A stretch of DNA of 64,000 bases. It comes from Bradyrhizobiaceae bacterium. GTDB taxonomy: Bacteria > Pseudomonadota > Alphaproteobacteria > Rhizobiales > Xanthobacteraceae. A program made the position numbers and the translations under genes. The notes below the pieces were generated by a model. The model was not told the origin of the DNA, did not search any database, and saw only the letters and a list, made by a program, of their open reading frames with translations. Positions 27,247 to 35,457 of this stretch are shown here, one piece after another; the first letter of the stretch is position 1, and the number at the start of each line of letters is the position of its first letter. Location of the stretch: contig CANKBJ010000001.1 of the NCBI GenBank assembly GCA_947479905.1, positions 87,152-151,151 on the forward strand, in the 5' to 3' direction.

Positions 27247-28566
27247 CTAACAACAACTATCCGATATTGAGAGATTCGGTTTGAACTTAAAGAACCCTAC
27301 GTCGATGGCGTCATTGCGAAAGCCTGCCTCACAATAGCACAGATAATAGTCCCACATTCGCTTGAACGTGTCGTCGAAGCCAAGCTGCTTGATCTCGGGC
27401 CATGCTGCGAGAAATCGCTCGCGCCAGACGGCTAGCGTGCGCGCGTAGCTGTCGCCGAAGGGTTCGTACGCAATCAGTTCGAGGCCGACACGGGCGGCTT
27501 GTGTGCGGATGATCTCGACCGTCGGCAGCACACCACCCGGGAAGATATAGCTCTGAATGAAATCGGGCTGCCGGCGATATTTCTCAAAGCGGTCGTCGGC
27601 GATGGTGATGGCTTGCAACACCACGGTACCCTCCGGCGTCAGGGCCTTGCGCAGCGTCTCGAAATAGAGTGGCCAATAACGCTCGCCGACCGCCTCTATC
27701 ATCTCGATCGACACGATGCGGTCGTAGCGCGCCTGGATATCGCGGTAATCCTGCAATCTCAAATCGACGCCGCCGGCCGCCGTGCCGCGCAGCCGCTGTT
27801 GTGCGAAAGCGAGTTGTTCGGCCGACAGCGTGATGCCGCTCACCTGACAGTGCGGCTTGAGGCGTTCCATTAGCGCGCCCCAGCCGCAGCCGATTTCGAG
27901 TACGCGTTCGCCGCCGGCGATGTCGAGCAGTTGCATGACACGGGCGAGCTTTGCGTCCTGGGCGGCCTCGAGCGTCTGACGATGGTTCGAAAACAGCGCG
28001 GAGGAATACTGCATGCCGCGATCGAGCCAGAGCGCGTAGAAGGCATTGCCGAGGTCGTAATGCGCCGCGATGTTGCGGCGGCTGCCGCGGCGGGTATTGC
28101 GGTTGCTCCAGTGCCGCAGCCGGCCCATCAGGCGCTGGACGAACGTGCCGGAAATGGCGTGCTGCATGCCGGTATCGTTGCGTGCGCCGAACTCGAGAAA
28201 CGCGACGAGACTGGGCGTCCACCAGTCGCCGGCGATAAAGGCATCGGCGAATGCGAGTTCGCCGCCGGTCATCAGGCGCCAGACCGCGCGCCAGCGGCGG
28301 ATCACCAGTTTGGCGCTTGGCCCCGGGTTGGGCGCTTGATGTTGCAGCGTCTCGCCGTTCGGCAGCACCACGGTAATGTCGCCATAGGCGACTTGCGACA
28401 GGAAGCGCTGCAATTGCCGCGTCAAAAACGGCATGGTGAGCGCCTTGCGCCGCCTGGAGGCCGGACGCGGCAATGGCGTACTGATGTCTGTCGTGATGTC
28501 GGACCTTGCGTCGGTCATTACGTCAGTCATTACGTCGGTCATTACGTCGGTCATGGCGAATCCCAT
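27247..28566 (-). CDS. Cyclopropane-fatty-acyl-phospholipid synthase-family methyltransferase
   Basis: SAM motif 'VLEIGCGWGALMERL', 'NIAAHYDLGNAFYALWLDRGMQYSSALF', 'FIFPGG'-like 'SYIFPGGVLPT'. Start uncertain because of repeated in-frame ATGs (MTDVMTDVMTDV). Confidence 0.92.
   Translation of the reverse strand: MGFAMTDVMTDVMTDVMTDARSDITTDISTPLPRPASRRRKALTMPFLTRQLQRFLSQVAYGDITVVLPNGETLQHQAPNPGPSAKLVIRRWRAVWRLMTGGELAFADAFIAGDWWTPSLVAFLEFGARNDTGMQHAISGTFVQRLMGRLRHWSNRNTRRGSRRNIAAHYDLGNAFYALWLDRGMQYSSALFSNHRQTLEAAQDAKLARVMQLLDIAGGERVLEIGCGWGALMERLKPHCQVSGITLSAEQLAFAQQRLRGTAAGGVDLRLQDYRDIQARYDRIVSIEMIEAVGERYWPLYFETLRKALTPEGTVVLQAITIADDRFEKYRRQPDFIQSYIFPGGVLPTVEIIRTQAARVGLELIAYEPFGDSYARTLAVWRERFLAAWPEIKQLGFDDTFKRMWDYYLCYCEAGFRNDAIDVGFFKFKPNLSISDSCC
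28509..28556. repeat. Four-copy 12-bp tandem repeat (cgtcRgtcatta)
   Basis: cgtcggtcatta/cgtcagtcatta/cgtcggtcatta/cgtcggtcatgg read directly; lies in the DUF1365/cfa overlap. Confidence 0.95.
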
Positions 28567-29359
28567 AAGCGTTGGAAGGCACTATGGTGATGGGTGAAGG
28601 CGCGGACGGGCGTGGGCGCAACCGCATGCCCTTGATCCAGAGCAGCAGCGCCTCCCAATGGATGCCGGCGATGACCTTCAGCGTCATTAGCGGGAAGGAC
28701 AGGAAAGCGCGCAGCAGCGCGCCGTCCGTCAATGCACCGCGCTCGCCGGCGAGCGAGGCGACGAGGACCGGCCCTTGCGCGTCCGAGCCTTCGATGGTCA
28801 GCGCGACGCGCTTGTCCGGCGGCTGCACGCGAAAGCGATAGGCAATTTCCATATCCATGAAGGGGGAGACGTAAAACGCCTTCAGGCAACGCTGTTCCAG
28901 CGGCTTACCGGCTTCGGCCTCGACCGGAATCAGATAGCTATGCCGTTGCCCGAACGTATTGTGCACCTGATAAAGCAGCGCCCTGAGCGCTGCGCTGCGA
29001 TCGTAGCAATAGTAAACGCTGATCGGATTGAACACGAAGCCGAGAATTCGCGGCATGCACAACAGCCGGATGGCGCCGCCATCCAGCGTCAGGCCGGCGG
29101 CGGCAAGATACGCTTCGACTTGTTCGCGCAGCGGACGGCTCGAGCCGTCGCCGTGATCGGCATTGCGGAAGCCGAACAGGTTGAAGCCTTCAAGCGAGAA
29201 AAATCGCAGCCGGGTCGAAAGGCGCGGCAACTCGTCGAGATCCAGCAATGTCCAGAACACGCGGTAGTTCAGCCGGTGCGTGCGCGGCTTGAAGCGCCGA
29301 TGCATGACGGTGCCGGTGTATAGGCAGGAGGACAGTTCTTCGTCTCGATGGGTCATCAT
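28523..29359 (-). CDS. DUF1365 family protein
   Basis: 'LYTGTVMHRRFKPRTHRLNYRVFWTLLDLDELP', 'PRILGFVFNPISVYYCYD'. Confidence 0.9.
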   Translation of the reverse strand: MMTHRDEELSSCLYTGTVMHRRFKPRTHRLNYRVFWTLLDLDELPRLSTRLRFFSLEGFNLFGFRNADHGDGSSRPLREQVEAYLAAAGLTLDGGAIRLLCMPRILGFVFNPISVYYCYDRSAALRALLYQVHNTFGQRHSYLIPVEAEAGKPLEQRCLKAFYVSPFMDMEIAYRFRVQPPDKRVALTIEGSDAQGPVLVASLAGERGALTDGALLRAFLSFPLMTLKVIAGIHWEALLLWIKGMRLRPRPSAPSPITIVPSNAYGIRHDRRNDRRND

Positions 29360-30711
29360 CGCACCGGTTCCGATGCCGTAGCTACGCGGCCGGCATCGAG
29401 TTGGATGCGTCCGGATTCGTTATCGACATTCCACGGCCGCCGCACGCCGCCGAGCGCCTCGGCGACGGCGAGGCCCGATTGCAGGCCGTCTTCATGGAAG
29501 CCGGCGCCGAAATAGGCGCCGCAGAACCAGGTGCGATTGCGGCCCTGCAGCGACCATAATTTGCCCTGGGCGGCGATTGCCGCCGTGTCGAGCACCGGGT
29601 GTTCGTAGATTTCCGAATGGAATATCGTGCCGGCACGCGGCGGCCGCGCCGGATTGAGAGTCACGAACAGCGGCGTATCGGTGTCGAGCTTCTGCAGCCG
29701 GTTCATCCAATAGGTCACGGTCAGCGCGTCCTCGCTCCCGTCCTGGCCGCTGCCGATATAATTCCAGCTCGACCACACCGCGCGGCGCTTGGGCATCAGC
29801 TGCCGGTCACAATGCAGCACCGCGAGGTTTCGACTGTAGCGGAACAGCGTCAGCAGCGCCCGCTCCGCCGGGCTCGGCTCCGCCAGTAAATTCAGCGCCT
29901 GATCGGCATGCGTCGCCATCACGACGTGATCGAACCGCTCGGTGCCGGAATTCGCCGTCGTGACGTCGACGCCATCGGCATGCCGCTCGACCGAGAGGAT
30001 GGCCTGGTTGAGCCGTATGCGTTCGGCATAGGGCTTGGTGAGCCTGGCGACATAAGCGCGGCTGCCGCCTCTGACGGTGCGCCACACCGGCCGGTCGGAT
30101 AATTTCAAGAGGCCGTGGTTCTCCTGAAACCGGATAAAGGCCGCGGCCGGGTAATCGAGCATCGCCTGCGCCGGTGCCGACCAGATCGCCGCCGCCATCG
30201 GCAACAGGTGATCGTCGCGGAAGGCTTCGCCGTAACCGCCGATTTTCAGATAGTCGCCAAGCGTCGCTTGGTGGCCGAGCCGGCGCATGTCGGCCGGCGC
30301 GTCGCGGTAAAATCGCCGCAGGTCGCGCAGCATCGACCAGAAGCGCGGGCTGAAGAAATTGCGTTTCTGAGCGAACACCGTGGCGAGGTTTTCGCCGGCA
30401 TATTCCAGTTGCCCGTCCCTGAGTGAGACGCCCAATGACATTTCGGTTGCTTCCGACGCCACGCCCAGGTGTTCGAACAGAGCGGTCAGGTTGGGGTAGG
30501 TGTGCTCGTTATAGACGATGAACCCGGTATCGACCGCCACCGTGCCGTGCGCGGTGCGGGCGTCGACGGTGTTGCTGTGGCCGCCGATGCGGTCGGCGCG
30601 CTCATAGACCGTCACCTCGTGGCGGGTGGACAGCAGCCATGCCGCCACCATGCCGGAAATGCCGGTGCCGATGACGGCAATTCTCAGTGGTGCCGACGTA
30701 CCGTTATGCAT
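29356..30711 (-). CDS. FAD-dependent amine-oxidase-like protein
   Basis: 'IAVIGTGISGMVAAWLLSTRHEVTVYERADRIGGHSNTVD', C-terminal 'WFCGAYFGAGFHEDGLQSGLAVAEALGG'. Confidence 0.92.
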   Translation of the reverse strand: MHNGTSAPLRIAVIGTGISGMVAAWLLSTRHEVTVYERADRIGGHSNTVDARTAHGTVAVDTGFIVYNEHTYPNLTALFEHLGVASEATEMSLGVSLRDGQLEYAGENLATVFAQKRNFFSPRFWSMLRDLRRFYRDAPADMRRLGHQATLGDYLKIGGYGEAFRDDHLLPMAAAIWSAPAQAMLDYPAAAFIRFQENHGLLKLSDRPVWRTVRGGSRAYVARLTKPYAERIRLNQAILSVERHADGVDVTTANSGTERFDHVVMATHADQALNLLAEPSPAERALLTLFRYSRNLAVLHCDRQLMPKRRAVWSSWNYIGSGQDGSEDALTVTYWMNRLQKLDTDTPLFVTLNPARPPRAGTIFHSEIYEHPVLDTAAIAAQGKLWSLQGRNRTWFCGAYFGAGFHEDGLQSGLAVAEALGGVRRPWNVDNESGRIQLDAGRVATASEPVR

Positions 30712-30774
30712 CGTTCCTGAGCGCTCCTGAGATGAACCAGATCGGGCTGACGGGCACTACTGCCGCTGAGGATT

Positions 30775-30802
30775 GATACGTGGCGGCTCGTCCGGTGGAT
30801 CA
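30775..30802 (-). promoter_or_regulatory. Putative ECF-sigma promoter for the FAD-oxidoreductase/DUF1365/cfa operon
   Basis: Minus strand TGATCC (30802-30797), N16, CGTATC (30780-30775). Confidence 0.75.
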
Positions 30803-30803
30803 C

Positions 30804-30831
30804 TGATCCAAACCGGTCCGGCTGGCGTATA
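30804..30831 (+). promoter_or_regulatory. Putative autoregulated ECF-sigma promoter for sigma/chrR/DUF1295
   Basis: TGATCC (30804-30809), N16, CGTATA (30826-30831). Confidence 0.75.
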
Positions 30832-30918
30832 TTGCCAATGCAGGTCATGGATCAGGGGTGCATTTCGGACGGCGGCCTTGGGCCGCGCCGGCAATCGAAA
30901 ACGGGCTTTTTCCGGACC

Positions 30919-31497
30919 ATGGCAATGCCGACCGAAGCTAACGGGATAAAGAACGCGGCGGATTTGGCGCGGCTGATCGAGGCGGTCGCCGCTACTCGGG
31001 ATCGCGAGGCGTTTGCGGCTCTGTTCGATTATTTCGCGCCCCGCATCAAAAGCGTTCTGATGCGGTCCAATACGCCGCCGGCCGCCGCGGAAGAGTTGGC
31101 GCAGGAAGCCATGCTGACGGTGTGGAGCAAGGCGGCGCAGTTTGACCGGACGCGCGCGGGCGCTCCGGCCTGGATATTCACAATCGCGCGCAACTTGCGC
31201 ATCGACGCGGTCCGGCGTGAACAGCGCGCCAAAGTGCTCGATCTGGAATCAACCGAATTCCTGGAGCCGCCGCAACAGCCTGACGACGAGCTGGATGCCG
31301 GCGAGCGCGAACAGCGGGTGCGCCGGGCGATTTCCGCTTTGCCGGACGATCAGTTGAAGGTCATGCGGCTGTCGTTTTTCGAAGGCAAGGCGCACGGGGA
31401 TATTGCGCTCGAACTTCAACTTCCGCTCGGGACGGTCAAATCGAGGATACGCCTCGCGATGAACCGCCTGAGAGATTTGCTTGGTGACCTGACATGA
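30919..31497 (+). CDS. ECF RNA polymerase sigma factor (RpoE/ChrR-partner type)
   Basis: 'ETFAALFDYFAPRIKSVLMRSN'-like region 2, 'ARNLRIDAVRREQRAK', region 4 'LPLGTVKSRIRLAMNRLRDLL'; next gene is ChrR-like. Track start at 30832 abuts the predicted -10, so MAMPTEANG is preferred. Confidence 0.9.
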   Translation: MAMPTEANGIKNAADLARLIEAVAATRDREAFAALFDYFAPRIKSVLMRSNTPPAAAEELAQEAMLTVWSKAAQFDRTRAGAPAWIFTIARNLRIDAVRREQRAKVLDLESTEFLEPPQQPDDELDAGEREQRVRRAISALPDDQLKVMRLSFFEGKAHGDIALELQLPLGTVKSRIRLAMNRLRDLLGDLT

Positions 31498-32141
31498 GCC
31501 GACACCACCCGAAGAATACGACACTGGCCGACTTCGCCGCCGGTATGCTGGACGAGGGCCGCAGCCTGGTCGTCGCCAGCCATCTTGCCATGTGCGGCCA
31601 TTGCCGTACGTTCGTGGCGGCGCTTGAAGAGGCCGGCGGTCAGTTGCTGACCGAAGTCGCGCCGGTCGCGATGGCGTCGGACGCCGCCGCGCGCGCGTTG
31701 CGCGTTTTGGATAGCGAGGCGAATGCGCCGCGCGCCGGCGAGCGCAAGAATGCCGCGATGCCGGTGTGGCAGCCGGAACGCAATACATTGCTCGATTATG
31801 AACTCGGGCCTTGGCGCCAGGTCGCGCCGGGGCTGCATCACCGCGTCGTCAAAGTCCCGCCGGGCGGCGGCACGCGCGTATTCATGCTGAAAGCAGCGCC
31901 CGGCATGAAGATTCCGGAGCATACCCACACCGGCACCGAACTGACCTGCGTTTTATCCGGCGCCTTTATCCATGAAGGCGGGCGCTTTGGTCCGGGCGAT
32001 TGCGACGATGCCGATGATCTCGACGGCCACACCCCACTCATCGACGGCGATGAGGCATGTATTTGCCTCGTCGCCATGCAAGGCGAGCTCAAGCTGTCGG
32101 GCCTACTCGGCCGACTGATGCAGCCCTTCGTTCGCATATAA
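31494..32141 (+). CDS. chrR: ChrR-family cupin anti-sigma factor
   Basis: Zinc-binding N-terminus 'HLAMCGHCRTFVAALEEAGG', cupin 'IPEHTHTGTELTCVLSGAFIHEGGRFGPGDCDDADD'; 4-bp overlap with sigma gene. Confidence 0.92.
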   Translation: MSRHHPKNTTLADFAAGMLDEGRSLVVASHLAMCGHCRTFVAALEEAGGQLLTEVAPVAMASDAAARALRVLDSEANAPRAGERKNAAMPVWQPERNTLLDYELGPWRQVAPGLHHRVVKVPPGGGTRVFMLKAAPGMKIPEHTHTGTELTCVLSGAFIHEGGRFGPGDCDDADDLDGHTPLIDGDEACICLVAMQGELKLSGLLGRLMQPFVRI

Positions 32142-32145
32142 AGCA

Positions 32146-32946
32146 ATGATGGCCCTGAATTCCATTGTCGCGCTGATGGTGATTGCGGCCGCTTTGTCCG
32201 CGATCATGACGGCGGCGTGGCTCATTCAGCAGCGCACCGGCAATTCCGGCTGGGTCGATACGATCTGGACATTCGGCGTGGGGCTGACGGGCGCTGCCTC
32301 AGCTCTCACGGCGGGCGTCGAGGTAAGGCAGCTACTGGTGGCGGCATTCGCTCTTGTCTGGGCCTTGCGACTGGGTCTGCATATCGCCCGCCGTAGCGCC
32401 CGCGTCGCCGACGATCCGCGCTATGCCGCGATGATCAAGGAGTGGGGCGCGGATGCGCCCCGCCGCATGTTCCGGTTCCTTCAGATTCAGGCGCTGGCCG
32501 GCATTCCGCTGGTGATGTCGATGTTCATTGCGGCCAGCCGTCCGTGCTCCGGACTTACGATCGGAGATGCGGCCGCGATCCTCGTCATGACGATTGCGAT
32601 TCTTGGCGAAGGGCTGGCCGACCGGCAGTTGGAACTGTTCCAGGCGAACACCGGCAACAAAGGCGCCATCAACGACGGCGGGCTATGGCGATGGTCGCGT
32701 CACCCGAATTATTTTTTCGAATTTCTCGGCTGGATCGCTTACCCGCTGATCGCCATCGATCTATCGGGCCATTATCCGTGGGGATGGTTGGCACTGGCCG
32801 GTCCGGCCTGCATGTATTGGCTGCTGGTCCATGTGTCGGGCATTCCGCCGCTGGAAGCGCATATGTTGCGATCGCGCGGCGATGCCTTTCGCGCCTATCA
32901 ACGGCGCACCAATGCGTTTTTCCCAGGGCCGCCGCGCCGCGATTAG
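32146..32946 (+). CDS. DUF1295 (steroid 5-alpha-reductase-like) membrane protein
   Basis: 'GLWRWSRHPNYFFEFLGWIAYPLIAI', 'SGIPPLEAHMLRSRGDAFRAYQRRTNAFFP'. Confidence 0.92.
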   Translation: MMALNSIVALMVIAAALSAIMTAAWLIQQRTGNSGWVDTIWTFGVGLTGAASALTAGVEVRQLLVAAFALVWALRLGLHIARRSARVADDPRYAAMIKEWGADAPRRMFRFLQIQALAGIPLVMSMFIAASRPCSGLTIGDAAAILVMTIAILGEGLADRQLELFQANTGNKGAINDGGLWRWSRHPNYFFEFLGWIAYPLIAIDLSGHYPWGWLALAGPACMYWLLVHVSGIPPLEAHMLRSRGDAFRAYQRRTNAFFPGPPRRD

Positions 32947-32951
32947 CGGAT

Positions 32952-33368
32952 TCAGGCCGTGCCGAGCCAACCGCCGACCGTCCGCGTGATGTAAAACGAG
33001 GCGGCGCCGGCCAGTCCCGAAGCGACGGCGCCCCAGGCCATATCGGCCAGCGTCAGTTGCAGGGTCCAGTTGCGTAAGGTGGCTTGGTTGGTCAGGTCGT
33101 AGGTGGCATAGGCCAGCAGGCCGAACAACGCGCCGTACATCAGCGCCGGCCCGACCGAGCCGGCTTTCAGCGCGGGCAGGGTGGCAAACACCAGGATGCC
33201 GATCGGATAGATCAGATAAAATGCGATCGCCGCCGGGAGGTTGACGTTTGTTAGCAGGATGTCGCCGAGGGTCGGCCGGTAGAGCCTGGGGCCCATGAGG
33301 CTGAGCCAGACGGCGTCGAGCATGCCAAAAGGCAGCAGAATGGCGAGATAGGTGACGGCATACATCAT
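32952..33368 (-). CDS. DUF2177 family membrane protein
   Basis: 'MLDAVWLSLMGPRLYRPTLGDIL', 'GALFGLLAYATYDLTNQATL'. Start moved from 33395 to MMYAVTYL because a promoter-like site lies at 33398-33425. Confidence 0.85.
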   Translation of the reverse strand: MMYAVTYLAILLPFGMLDAVWLSLMGPRLYRPTLGDILLTNVNLPAAIAFYLIYPIGILVFATLPALKAGSVGPALMYGALFGLLAYATYDLTNQATLRNWTLQLTLADMAWGAVASGLAGAASFYITRTVGGWLGTA

Positions 33369-33397
33369 GGAATCCACCCGGGTTCGGCTTCCCATGT

Positions 33398-33425
33398 AAT
33401 ACGGACGGGATGGGCTAGCGGATCA
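33398..33425 (-). promoter_or_regulatory. Putative ECF-sigma promoter for DUF2177 gene
   Basis: Minus strand TGATCC (33425-33420), N16, CGTATT (33403-33398); same geometry as the two sites near 30.8 kb. Confidence 0.75.
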
Positions 33426-33867
33426 CCCGGCATGTCGGTGGCGAGTTTGCGCCAGCTATTGATGCTGCGCAGGGCTCCTCCACCGACACGTGAGTTCCAT
33501 GTCAAAGGTCGGATCCCGCTGTGGTGGACAATCGCAGCACCGCAACATTTTGTCCGCTGCTGGCACAAAACGGACATTAATGATGGGGTCGACGCTATCG
33601 ACGGTGCCGAATTTACAAGGGCAGGGCGCTAGTGTCGGGCCGATCACCGTACCGCTGTTGTACTTTAAGCGTACTCAAATAGTTCGGCAGAAATCTGCCG
33701 ACATTGGCGACGCTCTGTTCTGCTGTGGTACGCAAATCATCTTTTGCCGGCGAGAAATGCCTTCTTTTGGGCGCAATAAAATGTGCGGCTATAAGGTGAC
33801 AAAGATCGCGAATAAGACAGAATTAGTCGTGAGTTGGCCCCCAGCTATGCAAGCGAACACGCCAAAA

Positions 33868-33995
33868 CTGCTGCAAAGACGCTTCAGTATCGCCCCGATG
33901 ATGGAGAGGGTCTGCTGAGCGGGAATATCTATTGTTCTCTAATGGCTTAGCTTGGGTGCGCAAATCGGATGTTGTACCGCTTGGCGCAATTTGAG
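33868..33995 (+). repeat. Dispersed repeat, copy B (dusA-like core)
   Basis: ctgcaaagacgcttcagtatcgccccgatgatggagagggtctgctga plus gtgcgcaaatcggatgttgtaccgcttggcgcaattt. Confidence 0.85.
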
Positions 33996-34062
33996 ATCGC
34001 ATTTCGCGGGGTGGATCTGGCCGCCGCCATCGACGCGAGGACTTGGCCGGAGACGAAGTCGC

Positions 34063-35442
34063 TCAGGCCTTTCGAGGCTCGGAGCGTATCGCAACCTGCT
34101 TTTCGTTAGCGGTTTGATTGATCGCGTCAAAGGCGGCACCGATGTCGCCGCCTTTGCCGTACTGCCGCAAATTGCGAAACGTCGCTTCGGCTGTACGGCC
34201 GAGCACCGGTTCGGCCAAGCCGAGAAATTTTCGTTCCAGATCGTCCCACTGCATCGGGTTTCCTGGGTTACCGAGTGCCAAGGGCGTTTCGGCGACGATG
34301 CGGCTGCCATCGGTCAGGGACACGGCAATCGAGGCCGCCGTCTTCGACATGTCCGGCACGATATTGAGCGTCACGCGAGCGACAAGATTGCGCAGCACCG
34401 GGTCGTTCAGGCGGTCGCTGGAAAAATCCGGTGCCGCGGCGACATGACCGGCGAGCGCCAGTGCAACGCAATAGGCGGTGCTGAACTTCCCCTGAAGCGG
34501 CGTCTGTGGCGACGGGTTGCCGGCGAGTTGAACGGTCATCGGGTGAACGTTGACCTGAATGGCTTCGATGGTGCGGCTGGCAAGCTGCGCCCGCACCTTG
34601 CGCGCCGAGTCGATGACGGGATGGGTCAGCAGGCACGACGCATAAGGTTTGAAAGTATTTTGCAGGATTTCCCAGTCGCCCGCCGCGAATGTCATCGGAG
34701 CGATGGCGCGCGAGCAATCCTGAATCAGGGCAGGGGACATTCCGGTCGCTGGTTCGAGCAGGTCATGAGCCGCGGTGAAGCCGGCTTTGGCAAGCTGTAC
34801 GGAAAGCACGCCATTGAATGCCGCCTTGCCGGCGTGGAACGGCTTGCTCATCGTGCCGAATGATCCTGTAAGCCCCGAGGCCTGCGTTGCGGCAGCGCCC
34901 AGGGCGTTGGCTGTCTGCCCTGCGTCGAGGCCGTACAGCACGCTCGCGGCTGCGGCGGCGCCGAGGCAGCCGCAAAACCCGGTCGAATGCAGGGCGCGGG
35001 TATTCAACGCATCGCCGAAGCCACCCCTGCCGATCCGTGCGCCGATTTCAAACCCGGTGACGAAGCCGCGCAGCATGGCGGCGGGCTCCGCCTTGGTCGC
35101 CGTGCCGACGGCCAGAGTCGCCGCCCAGGTTGGCCCGCTCAAATGCGCCAGCGAACCGACATGGGTATCGTCGAAATCCAGGCAATGCGCCATCGTGCCA
35201 TTGATCAGGGCAGCGAACGGCTCATCGGTTGGCGATCCAAACAGCACTTGCGCCGAACCGCCACGGCCGCTGGCAACCTTGCGCACGACCTGGGCCGCGC
35301 CCTCGTCGCGGGCGGCAATGGCGACGCCGAACCAGTCGACGAGGCACATGCGGGCGGCATCGAGGACGTCGTCCGGCATCGCCCGCGTCCGCGTCCCGGC
35401 AATATACGCGCTGGCGGCATTCGTATTCGGCGTTTCCGGCAT
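34063..35442 (-). CDS. MmgE/PrpD family protein
   Basis: 'DDTHVGSLAHLSGPTWAATLAVG', 'KPYASCLLTHPVIDSARKV'. Confidence 0.87.
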   Translation of the reverse strand: MPETPNTNAASAYIAGTRTRAMPDDVLDAARMCLVDWFGVAIAARDEGAAQVVRKVASGRGGSAQVLFGSPTDEPFAALINGTMAHCLDFDDTHVGSLAHLSGPTWAATLAVGTATKAEPAAMLRGFVTGFEIGARIGRGGFGDALNTRALHSTGFCGCLGAAAAASVLYGLDAGQTANALGAAATQASGLTGSFGTMSKPFHAGKAAFNGVLSVQLAKAGFTAAHDLLEPATGMSPALIQDCSRAIAPMTFAAGDWEILQNTFKPYASCLLTHPVIDSARKVRAQLASRTIEAIQVNVHPMTVQLAGNPSPQTPLQGKFSTAYCVALALAGHVAAAPDFSSDRLNDPVLRNLVARVTLNIVPDMSKTAASIAVSLTDGSRIVAETPLALGNPGNPMQWDDLERKFLGLAEPVLGRTAEATFRNLRQYGKGGDIGAAFDAINQTANEKQVAIRSEPRKA

Positions 35443-35457
35443 ATTCGGCTCCCGTTG

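Noticed and set aside
28500-28560. Tandem repeat as a CRISPR array
   Set aside because: 12-bp contiguous units without spacers, inside coding overlap.
33432-33632. 66-aa ORF containing CWHKTDIN
   Set aside because: Looks like translated intergenic repeat DNA rather than a conserved protein.
34127-34160. aaaggcggc...gccgccttt hairpin as a terminator
   Set aside because: Lies inside the coding region of the MmgE/PrpD gene, well upstream of its stop region, with no U-tract in the transcript sense.
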